In this document: piece after piece, positions 6,173 through 12,192 of the stretch | Layout of the letters: every line of letters begins with the position of its first letter | Position numbering within the stretch: position 1 is the stretch's first letter | Origin: an uncultured Elusimicrobia bacterium | GTDB taxonomy: Bacteria; Elusimicrobiota; Elusimicrobia; Elusimicrobiales; Elusimicrobiaceae | Assembly: GCA_945483375.1 (NCBI GenBank) | Contig: CALYRQ010000008.1 | Location: 1-12,192 of the forward strand | Length of the DNA: 12,192 nt | Reading direction: 5' to 3' | The notes under the pieces: generated by a model | Told to the model about the DNA's origin: nothing | Databases searched by the model: none | The model's input: only the letters and a program-made list of their open reading frames with translations | Program-made: the position numbers and the translations under genes

Positions 6173-6774
6173 CACCTGAGATATTCTCCCTCTGCGCGCT
6201 TGCCGCCATTTTGGAACTGGATACGACGTACGCTGTCCAGCTGACGTTTTCGCGCGGCATTATCGCGGGCCCGCTTTTGGGCCTTATTACGGGGGATTTA
6301 ATGGCGGGCGTGCAAATAGGCGTGTTTACCGAACTGATTTTTGCCGACGTAAATCCGCTCGGCGGTATTTTACCCCCCAGCGCGGCCGTTTGTTGCGCCG
6401 TAACCATGGCGCTGCACGCCTTGGGGGTGGAATTATACTTTGCTTTCTTCTTTGGCATTATCGGCGCGGCGTTGTTCTCAACACTGGAAAAATTCATGCG
6501 CAAGAACCGTTTTAAATGGCTCGTTTTTTGGGAACAGAAAATCACCCAAAAGCCCAATACCGTCAATCGGACGGTGGGATTTGCGCTTGCCTCCTCGTTT
6601 TTAATGAATTTCATTTATATTTTTGTATTCGTGTGGCTGATTGGCCAGCTGACGCTGGCGCTCCTGCCGCACCTGCCCCTGAAAGCGCACGACGCGTGCA
6701 AATTCGCTTTCATGGCCGTACCGTGGATCGGCTTGGCCACGCTGATACCGGCGTTTCGTTTAAAATCGAGGTAA
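6169..6774 (+). CDS. PTS mannose/sorbose-family EIIC membrane component
   Basis: 201 residues, rather short for the EIIC family (usually about 230-270), though start and stop are well set by the ATGA overlap with EIIB and the EIID ribosome site. Membrane-rich throughout. The conserved core GLITGDLMAGVQIGVFTELI (38-57), with G-D and the Glu of TEL, matches the sorbose-type EIIC signature. The C-terminal part has two further long hydrophobic segments (about 142-165 and 178-197). With EIID it forms the sugar-translocating channel in the inner membrane. The shortness seems to lie at the C-terminal end; I see no frameshift. A sensory rather than high-flux transport role is possible but not shown. 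Confidence 0.9.
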   Translation: MTPEIFSLCALAAILELDTTYAVQLTFSRGIIAGPLLGLITGDLMAGVQIGVFTELIFADVNPLGGILPPSAAVCCAVTMALHALGVELYFAFFFGIIGAALFSTLEKFMRKNRFKWLVFWEQKITQKPNTVNRTVGFALASSFLMNFIYIFVFVWLIGQLTLALLPHLPLKAHDACKFAFMAVPWIGLATLIPAFRLKSR

Positions 6775-6777
6775 TGC

Positions 6778-7599
6778 ATGAACTTTGCCATGCGCCTGAA
6801 CATCTTTTTGCGTTCGTTCTTTTTGCAGACGGGTTGGAATTATATGAAATACCAAAACGTGGGGCTTACGTTCGTCATGTTGCCGTTCTTAAAAACACTG
6901 TATGAAAACGACAAAGACGCACTGCCCTCCGTTCTCACCCGCTACCTGGAAACGTTCAATACGCAGCCGGTAATGGCCTCGTTTTGCTTCGGGGCGCTGG
7001 CGCGGAAAGAAGAAGCCGTCGCGCATGCAAAAACGCTGACCGCGTTTAAAGAACGCGTAACCGAATGGAGCGCCGTACGCAAAAGCCTTTCCATTACGGC
7101 CGCGTCCATCGGGGACCGTTTGTTTTGGGGGGCGCTCAAACCGCTTACGCTTTTACTAGCGCTGTTTATTTGGCTGAGCCTGGGCGTTAACTTTTTTGAA
7201 GGATGCGCCAACCAGACTATTTCGGCCTGGGCGGCTTTTTCCGCCGGGGCGGTAGCGTTTTTCGCGTTCAACGCGGTGGCGATGTTTGTAAAGTGGAAAG
7301 GCATTAAAATCAGCTTTTTAGAAGACGAAAACGCCTGTTTCGGGCTCACCCGGTTCGACTGGAACAAAACCATCTACCGCGCCAAACGCCTGGGGCTTTT
7401 GGCGGCGGTCTGCATGATCGTATACGGGCTGTATTATTATTTAAAAGATTTTCAGGAGCCTAACGCTCATTTTTACGCGCGGGCGGCTATTGTACTGGTG
7501 TTTGTGTGCCTTAGCTTTGTTACGCGCAAATTAAAAATTGCCAATATGTATTTGTATCTGGCGGCGGTGGTAACGCTCAACATCGTCTGCCTGTTTTAA
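6778..7599 (+). CDS. PTS mannose-family EIID membrane component
   Basis: 273 residues, usual EIID length. Family landmarks: the amphipathic N-terminus with RSFFLQTGWNYMKYQNVG (12-29), FNTQPVMASFCFGALARKEE (60-79), the IGDRLFWGALKP core (111-122), and hydrophobic segments near 120-137, 150-170, 205-221 and 235-248, ending in a final membrane helix. The start at 6778 has GAGG (6768-6771) six bases upstream; an ATG at 6790 is a weaker alternative. It works with EIIC in translocation and is unique to this PTS superfamily, confirming the mannose type. The gap to the HPr gene is 13 bases. Confidence 0.94.
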   Translation: MNFAMRLNIFLRSFFLQTGWNYMKYQNVGLTFVMLPFLKTLYENDKDALPSVLTRYLETFNTQPVMASFCFGALARKEEAVAHAKTLTAFKERVTEWSAVRKSLSITAASIGDRLFWGALKPLTLLLALFIWLSLGVNFFEGCANQTISAWAAFSAGAVAFFAFNAVAMFVKWKGIKISFLEDENACFGLTRFDWNKTIYRAKRLGLLAAVCMIVYGLYYYLKDFQEPNAHFYARAAIVLVFVCLSFVTRKLKIANMYLYLAAVVTLNIVCLF

Positions 7600-7612
7600 C
7601 CGGGGGATATTA

Positions 7613-7882
7613 GTGATAGAACAAAACCTTAAAATCAACAACCGTTTGGGTCTGCACGCCCGCCCCGCCGCGCTCATCGCGCAGACGGCGGCCGGATTTA
7701 AGTGCAGCGTCCAGCTGACCAAAGACGGCGTAAGCGTAAACGCCAAGAGCATCATGGGGGTAATGATGCTGGCCGCGGAATACGGCTCCGAACTGATGCT
7801 TTGCACGGAAGGAGACGACGAACAGCAGGCAGCGGACGCCATCAAAAAACTGTTCGACGATAAATTTAACGAGGAGTTTTAA
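7613..7882 (+). CDS. ptsH: HPr phosphocarrier protein
   Basis: 89 residues. The EI-dependent phosphorylation site is His15 in NRLGLHARPAA (10-20). The regulatory serine is Ser46 in VNAKSIMGVM (42-51), so both canonical positions fall at their textbook numbers. With hprK in the same row, the Ser46 pathway is probably active; in Firmicutes HPr-Ser-P works with CcpA, but a partner here is unknown. The start codon is GTG with GGGGG six bases upstream. The stop overlaps the EI start by one base (TAATG). Confidence 0.96.
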   Translation: MIEQNLKINNRLGLHARPAALIAQTAAGFKCSVQLTKDGVSVNAKSIMGVMMLAAEYGSELMLCTEGDDEQQAADAIKKLFDDKFNEEF

Positions 7883-9624
7883 TGCTGGTTTTAAAAGGCG
7901 TGGCCGCAAGCCCCGGCGTAGCGATTGGTCCGGCGGTTTTACTGCCGGGAGAAAGTTTTGCCGTTACCCGGCACTATGTGGAACCCTCCGAAGTTAAAAA
8001 CGAAATCCGCAAATTAAATACAGCCGTACAAAAAACGCTCTCGGATTTGAACGCATGCGAACAAAAAGTAATGGGTGAACTCGGCGGCGAATACGCGAAC
8101 CTGCTTTCCGCCCACAAACTCATTTTGCAGGATCCGTCCCTCTCCGGCAGCGTTACAAAAAAAATCACTACCGAACATTTAAGCGCGCAGGCGGCCATTT
8201 TGTTTACGTTGCAGGAACTCGCCGCCCAGTTTGAAAAAATAGAAGACCCGTTTTTTAAAGAACGCCGCAACGATATTTTTGACGTAGGCAAGCGGCTCGT
8301 CAGCAACTTGGAAGGGGACGATCGCGGATTCTTGGAATCCATCAAAAAGCCTTCTTTGCTGGTGGCGCACAATTTGTATCCGTCCGACACCATCAACCTG
8401 CAAGCAAACCAGGTAATGGGCTTCTGCACGGACGCGGGCGGCAAAACCAGCCATACCGCACTTTTGGCGCAAAGCCTGAACATCCCGGCCGTGGTGGCCT
8501 TGGGCACCGCGTCCAAAGACGTACGCGACGGAGATACGCTGATTATCGACGGCGAAAACGGCCTTTTGGTTATCAACCCGGATAAATACACCCTCGCCAA
8601 TTACCGCAAAATCCAGCGCGAAATTAAAAAGACCGACGCGCTGTTAAAAACCATCAACCATTTGCCGGTAATCACCAGCGACGGACACCCGGTTAAGCTC
8701 TACGTAAATTACGACCCGCGCACCGACAACAAAGACAACAAACGCCTGATTACCGACGGTCTGGGCCTGCTGCGCACCGAATTTTTATTTATGAATACCC
8801 CCGTCCCGCCGACGGAAGAAGAGCAGTACCAAATCTATTTGGCCGTTGCCAAACGTTTTGACATGCGTCCCGTTACCATCCGTCTGGCGGACCTGGGGGC
8901 CGACAAAATGCCCGATTTTCCGCTGGATGAATTTGATCAGGACGCCAACCCCTTTATGGGCTGCCGCGGTATCCGGCTGTTCTTAAAGAACCCGGAACTG
9001 CTGCACACCCAGCTGCGCGCGATTATCCGCACGGCGTGCGAAGTGCCCGCGCAGGTAAAAATCATGATTCCAATGATTTCGTCAGTGGAAGAAATCCGCC
9101 ACGTGCGCGAAGCGTTCAACCAAGCGCTCGCGGAGTTTGAAGCCAAAGGCAAAAAGCCCGTTAACAAGATTGCTTTGGGTGGCATGATTGAAGTGCCCGC
9201 CGCCGCGATTGCGCTGGACGGCATGATTGGGGACCTCGATTTTATTTCCATTGGAACCAATGACTTGATACAATATTTAATAGCGGTGGACCGCGTGAAC
9301 CAGGAAGTCGCCCATATGTACGACCCCTGCCACCCCGCCGTAGTACGCACGCTGAACCTAATTTTACAGACGGTGCACAAACGCGGAAAACATGCCAGCA
9401 TCTGCGGAGAACTGGCCTCGGACGCAAAAATGTTGCCCATTTTGCTGGGCTTAAACGTGGACGGATTATCCGTCACGCCGCGCATGTATTTGCGCGTAAA
9501 AAACAATATCCGCAATTCCAATTTTGAGCACTGCTCCGACCTCGCCCAAGCGGCGTTACTCATGGGCAGTTCGGCGGACATCCGCAATTTAATAGAGCAG
9601 AACGACAAACATGAAGATTCGTAA
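7882..9624 (+). CDS. ptsI: PTS enzyme I (phosphoenolpyruvate–protein phosphotransferase)
   Basis: 580 residues, full length. It autophosphorylates with PEP on His191 in GGKTSHTALLAQ (186-197) and passes the phosphate to HPr His15 in the cytosol. The N-terminal HPr-binding and phosphohistidine domains run to about 235. The C-terminal PEP-binding barrel includes GLGLLRTEFLFMN (293-305), MGCRGIRL (359-366), GGMIEVPAAA (433-442), DFISIGTNDLIQY (453-465) and the catalytic ICGELASD (507-514). Ribosome site GAGGAG lies shortly before the ATG. The last 14 bases overlap the start of lepA. As the only EI seen, it supplies the phosphorelay of the whole row. Confidence 0.97.
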   Translation: MLVLKGVAASPGVAIGPAVLLPGESFAVTRHYVEPSEVKNEIRKLNTAVQKTLSDLNACEQKVMGELGGEYANLLSAHKLILQDPSLSGSVTKKITTEHLSAQAAILFTLQELAAQFEKIEDPFFKERRNDIFDVGKRLVSNLEGDDRGFLESIKKPSLLVAHNLYPSDTINLQANQVMGFCTDAGGKTSHTALLAQSLNIPAVVALGTASKDVRDGDTLIIDGENGLLVINPDKYTLANYRKIQREIKKTDALLKTINHLPVITSDGHPVKLYVNYDPRTDNKDNKRLITDGLGLLRTEFLFMNTPVPPTEEEQYQIYLAVAKRFDMRPVTIRLADLGADKMPDFPLDEFDQDANPFMGCRGIRLFLKNPELLHTQLRAIIRTACEVPAQVKIMIPMISSVEEIRHVREAFNQALAEFEAKGKKPVNKIALGGMIEVPAAAIALDGMIGDLDFISIGTNDLIQYLIAVDRVNQEVAHMYDPCHPAVVRTLNLILQTVHKRGKHASICGELASDAKMLPILLGLNVDGLSVTPRMYLRVKNNIRNSNFEHCSDLAQAALLMGSSADIRNLIEQNDKHEDS

Positions 9625-11440
9625 CTTTTCCATTGTGGCGCATATTGACCACGGCAAAACCACCCTTTCGGACCGTATTCTGGAAGATACCGGCACCGTA
9701 CCGAAACGCAAAATGCAGGCCCAGCTGTTAGACGGCATGGACCTGGAGCGCGAGCGCGGCATTACCATTAAGGCCAAAGCCGTACGTATTCAGTATAAAG
9801 ACTATATTTTGAACTTAATCGACACGCCCGGCCACGTGGACTTTTCCTACGAAGTGGCCCGCTCCCTGCGCGCGTGCGAAGGGGTGCTTCTCTTGGTGGA
9901 CGCGTCGCAAGGCGTGGAAGCACAGACCGTAGCCCACGCGCATTTGGCGCAAAGTTTGGGTCTTAAAATTATCCCGGTAATGAACAAGGTGGATTTGTCC
10001 CAGTCCGACGCGGACGCTTCGGAAGAACAATTATGGGACATTCTGCGCGACCCCATTGAAGCTGAACGCGTCAGCGCCAAAACCGGCATGGGCATTGAAC
10101 ACCTGCTCGACCGTATTATTTCCGACGTTCCCGCCCCGCAGGGTGACCCGGAAGCCCCCTTGCGCGCGTTGATTTTCGACTCGTATTACGACCCGTTCCG
10201 CGGCGTAATTATGTATATCCGCATTGTAGACGGCTCCGTCAAACCGGGCCAGACGATTCAGTTTATGTCTTCCGGCGCGTCGTATAAAACCGAAGAAATC
10301 GGTTTTATGACGCCCAAACAACTCCACAAATGCGATAAACTTTCCGCCGGAGAAGTAGGCTATTTGGTCGCCGGGATTAAAGACATTCACCAAGTAAAAG
10401 TAGGCGATACCGTCACGCTGGCCGAACGGCCCGCGCAAGTGGCGCTCCCCGGGTATGCGGACGCGAAACCCGTCGTCTTTGCCAGTATCTTCCCAGTGGA
10501 AACGACCGATTTCCCCCTTTTAAGAAAGGCGCTTGAAAAACTGAATCTGTCCGACTCGTCTTTCCATTACCAAAGCGAAACGTCCAAAGCGTTGGGCTTT
10601 GGGTTCCGCCTGGGATTTATGGGAATTTTACACATTGAAATCGTAAAAGAACGGTTGGAGCGCGAGTTTAATTTGTCGCTCATCGCCACCAGCCCCAACG
10701 TGGTGTATCACGTTAAATTTACGCCGCGCAAATCCCATCCGCAGGAACTGGCCGCCCTGCCGGACGCGCCGGACGACCTGGGGTATAAAATTATCGACAA
10801 CCCGGCCAACTTTCCCCCGCACGGCGATATCATTGACATTAAAGAGCCCGTCATCCATATTACGATTGTAACGCCCGTAGAATTTATGGACGGCGTAATG
10901 ACGCTGTTAAAAGACAAGCGCGGCGTATTTATGAATATGGACCATTTGTCCAACCAGCGCGTCATTATCAAGTACGAAATGCCGATGGGCGAAATGGTTA
11001 TCGATTTCTATAATAAATTAAAATCCGTTTCCAAAGGATACGCTTCGTTTGACTACGAAGTGGCGGGCTTTAGAAGCTCCGACGTGGTTTTAATGGAAAT
11101 CTTACTGCACGGAACGCCGGTAGACGCCTTGTCCGTCGTTGTACACAAAGACAAGGCGCAAACCATGGGCCGCGCGCTGTGCGCCAAACTCAAAGAACTT
11201 ATCGGACGCCAGCAGTTTGAGGTAGCCGTACAGGCCGCCATCAACGGCAAAGTGATTGCGCGCGAAACCATCCCCGCGTTCCGCAAAGACGTTATCGCCA
11301 AATGTTACGGCGGTGATATTACGCGTAAACGCAAACTTTTAGAGAAACAGAAAGAAGGGAAAAAGCGCATGAAGTCTATCGGCAGTCTGAACATTCCGCA
11401 GGAAGCCTTCGTGGCCATGCTGAAAATCGACGAAGAATGA
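9611..11440 (+). CDS. lepA: Elongation factor 4 (LepA), ribosome-associated GTPase
   Basis: 609 residues. The G domain has AHIDHGKT (10-17, G1), GITIKA (50-55, G2), DTPGH (71-75, G3), NKVD (125-128, G4) and SAKTG (155-159, G5). Domains II, III and V are EF-G-like, and the EF4-specific C-terminal domain contains RQQFEVAVQAAINGKVIARE and CYGGDITRKRKLLEKQKEGK near the end. It promotes back-translocation or correct initiation/assembly under ionic or cold stress and is usually cytosolic or membrane-associated. The ATG lies inside the end of ptsI, with no strong ribosome site, so coupling to ptsI translation is likely. Co-transcription of lepA with PTS genes is not its common neighbourhood; with HPF at the other end of the row it places two ribosome factors around the carbon-control genes. 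A terminator follows. Confidence 0.97.
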   Translation: MKIRNFSIVAHIDHGKTTLSDRILEDTGTVPKRKMQAQLLDGMDLERERGITIKAKAVRIQYKDYILNLIDTPGHVDFSYEVARSLRACEGVLLLVDASQGVEAQTVAHAHLAQSLGLKIIPVMNKVDLSQSDADASEEQLWDILRDPIEAERVSAKTGMGIEHLLDRIISDVPAPQGDPEAPLRALIFDSYYDPFRGVIMYIRIVDGSVKPGQTIQFMSSGASYKTEEIGFMTPKQLHKCDKLSAGEVGYLVAGIKDIHQVKVGDTVTLAERPAQVALPGYADAKPVVFASIFPVETTDFPLLRKALEKLNLSDSSFHYQSETSKALGFGFRLGFMGILHIEIVKERLEREFNLSLIATSPNVVYHVKFTPRKSHPQELAALPDAPDDLGYKIIDNPANFPPHGDIIDIKEPVIHITIVTPVEFMDGVMTLLKDKRGVFMNMDHLSNQRVIIKYEMPMGEMVIDFYNKLKSVSKGYASFDYEVAGFRSSDVVLMEILLHGTPVDALSVVVHKDKAQTMGRALCAKLKELIGRQQFEVAVQAAINGKVIARETIPAFRKDVIAKCYGGDITRKRKLLEKQKEGKKRMKSIGSLNIPQEAFVAMLKIDEE

Positions 11441-11476
11441 CCCGTAGGGTCATGGAGATACAGAAGCACTCTTCTG
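11437..11476 (+). other. Two small perfect hairpins at and just after the lepA stop codon
   Basis: ATGACCC (11437-11443) with GGGTCAT (11447-11453) encloses only three bases and contains the lepA stop codon. CAGAAG (11461-11466) with CTTCTG (11471-11476) has a four-base loop. Neither is followed by a T run. Together with the terminator they form three hairpins in a row and may protect the 3' end of the transcript. Confidence 0.45.
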
Positions 11477-11484
11477 ATTACTCG

Positions 11485-11516
11485 GGCGACACTATTTTTG
11501 TGGTGTCGCCTATTTT
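11485..11516 (+). terminator. Rho-independent terminator after lepA
   Basis: GGCGACAC (11485-11492) pairs perfectly with GTGTCGCC (11503-11510) across a 10-base T-rich loop and is followed by TATTTT. It lies 45 bases after the lepA stop and would end the row. On the minus strand no T run follows, so it gives no clear stop for the convergent pilin gene. I see no supported gene in 11517-11553. Confidence 0.82.
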
Positions 11517-11553
11517 AGAAACAGAACGTCTCTGCCGCCGCCGTATTTTCCAA

Positions 11554-12033
11554 CTAATTAAAATGAAATGTTTTACATACGCCGGCGCATTTGGGATGCG
11601 TACCCGAACATTCTATTTTACCGGGGTTCGTGGATTGGTCCAGCCATACTTTAAACAAACATCCGTTCTGCGCGCCGCTGGAACACTGGGAGCCAATCCC
11701 GCCATAAATCACCCAGCCGGAGGCTTCCGTTCGCGAGGATAAATTATCAATGCAGGTTCCGTTGGAGTAATCCTCCTGCCCGCTGGCGGAGGCGGAACGC
11801 TTGTCCCCCTTGGGAACGGAAATATCCAAATCATTCAAATTGTCCGTATACGTACCATTAGCCATATAGTAGGCTTCCTGTGCGTCTTTAATACCCTTTA
11901 AAATCGGCCACATGGCGCTCATGCGGCTCTTCATAACGGCTGTCTCATACTGGGGCAATGCCACCGCCGCCAAGATACCGATAATTAAAACGACTACCAA
12001 CAGCTCTATTAACGTAAAACCTTTCATTTCCAT
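11554..12033 (-). CDS. Type IV pilin / pseudopilin-like protein with class III prepilin leader
   Basis: 159 residues. The short leader MEMKG is followed by FTLIELLVVVLIIGILAAVA, with the prepilin peptidase site between Gly5 and Phe6 and the conserved Glu at mature position 5 (Glu10 of the precursor). The first about 25 mature residues form the hydrophobic helix that anchors the subunit in the inner membrane before assembly. The rest is a small globular head with six cysteines (94, 117, 125, 142, 149, 153), suggesting disulphide bonding outside the cytoplasm. Many such single-gene pilins occur in Elusimicrobium-like genomes, and this resemblance underlies my taxon guess. No assembly genes (ATPase, secretin, peptidase) are nearby, so it must use machinery encoded elsewhere. 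The start is taken at the first ATG; Met3 is equally possible since neither has a strong ribosome site. It could be a minor pilin or a type II secretion pseudopilin. Confidence 0.9.
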   Translation of the reverse strand: MEMKGFTLIELLVVVLIIGILAAVALPQYETAVMKSRMSAMWPILKGIKDAQEAYYMANGTYTDNLNDLDISVPKGDKRSASASGQEDYSNGTCIDNLSSRTEASGWVIYGGIGSQCSSGAQNGCLFKVWLDQSTNPGKIECSGTHPKCAGVCKTFHFN

Positions 12034-12039
12034 AAAGAT

Positions 12040-12134
12040 GTCATTCCCGAGTGTGTAAGCAGCGCGCAGCGTTCGGAAATCTCCTCCTTTTTCTGCCCAG
12101 ATTCCCTACTACAGCCCTAGGGAATGACGGGCAG
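12040..12134. repeat. Compound inverted repeat in the pilin leader (GTCATTCCC / GGGAATGAC type)
   Basis: Outer arms GTCATTCCC (12040-12048) and GGGAATGAC (12120-12128) are perfect inverted copies. A second, tighter hairpin uses CTGCCC (12093-12098) with GGGCAG (12129-12134) and ATTCCCTA (12101-12108) with TAGGGAAT (12118-12125). The GTCATTCCC motif resembles dispersed intergenic palindromes common in several bacterial groups. On the minus strand a GGAGGAG (12087-12081) lies inside it, about 50 bases before the pilin start. Confidence 0.65.
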
Positions 12135-12152
12135 GAAATACGATTTATCCCC

Positions 12153-12180
12153 ATGGTATCAAAAAAAAAAAACGGGTCAA
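12153..12180 (-). promoter_or_regulatory. Possible pilin promoter with homopolymeric spacer
   Basis: Minus strand: TTGACC (12180-12175), a 16-base spacer that includes 12 consecutive Ts (12172-12161), then TACCAT (12158-12153, four of six to consensus). An alternative reading uses TTGATA (12162-12157) as -35. Transcription would leave a leader of about 110 bases that contains the compound inverted repeat. Confidence 0.35.
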
Positions 12181-12192
12181 GGCCTTGTAAAC

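Noticed and set aside
12040..12134. Insertion sequence end
   Set aside because: The inverted arms enclose under 100 bases with no transposase and no target duplication that I can see.

Overview
The window looks like chromosomal core DNA from a Gram-negative-type bacterium of balanced base composition. The best guess is a gut-associated member of Elusimicrobiota. This rests on two things: a short cysteine-rich pilin of the kind that is abundant in Elusimicrobium-like genomes, and a long-HPF / HPr kinase / RapZ / mannose-type PTS cluster, an arrangement otherwise familiar from delta-proteobacteria-like lineages. This is inference from family knowledge; no 16S or other marker is present.

Layout. 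At 1-210 is the tail of an unrecognised two-repeat protein, followed by a strong intrinsic terminator. At 394-2282 on the minus strand is a two-gene, translationally coupled unit: a family 2 glycosyltransferase, then a Stealth-type sugar-phosphate transferase. Both probably act on a surface polysaccharide. The gene-free stretch 2283-2918 (about 640 bases) holds divergent promoter-like sequences and a dense block of nested inverted repeats. I read that block as a leftward-transcribed structured RNA (about 2386-2651) with terminator-like hairpins and mutually exclusive pairings. It lies directly upstream of the glycosyltransferase unit.

From 2919 to 11440 on the plus strand runs one compact gene row: long-form hibernation factor, HprK, RapZ, EIIA-EIIB-EIIC-EIID (mannose/sorbose family), HPr, EI and LepA. 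Gene ends touch or overlap at most junctions. A near-consensus promoter (2845-2873) sits before the first gene and an intrinsic terminator (11485-11516) follows the last. The row carries a complete phosphorelay with all expected histidines (EI H191, HPr H15, EIIA H9, EIIB H14) plus HPr S46 and its kinase/phosphorylase. It could therefore couple sugar uptake and PEP status to carbon control. RapZ (amino-sugar/envelope control), HPF and LepA (ribosome state) fit a growth-status theme.

At the right edge, on the minus strand, is a type IV pilin/pseudopilin-like gene (11554-12033). Its leader contains a compound inverted repeat, and its likely promoter has a run of 12 T in the spacer, which could be slippage-prone.
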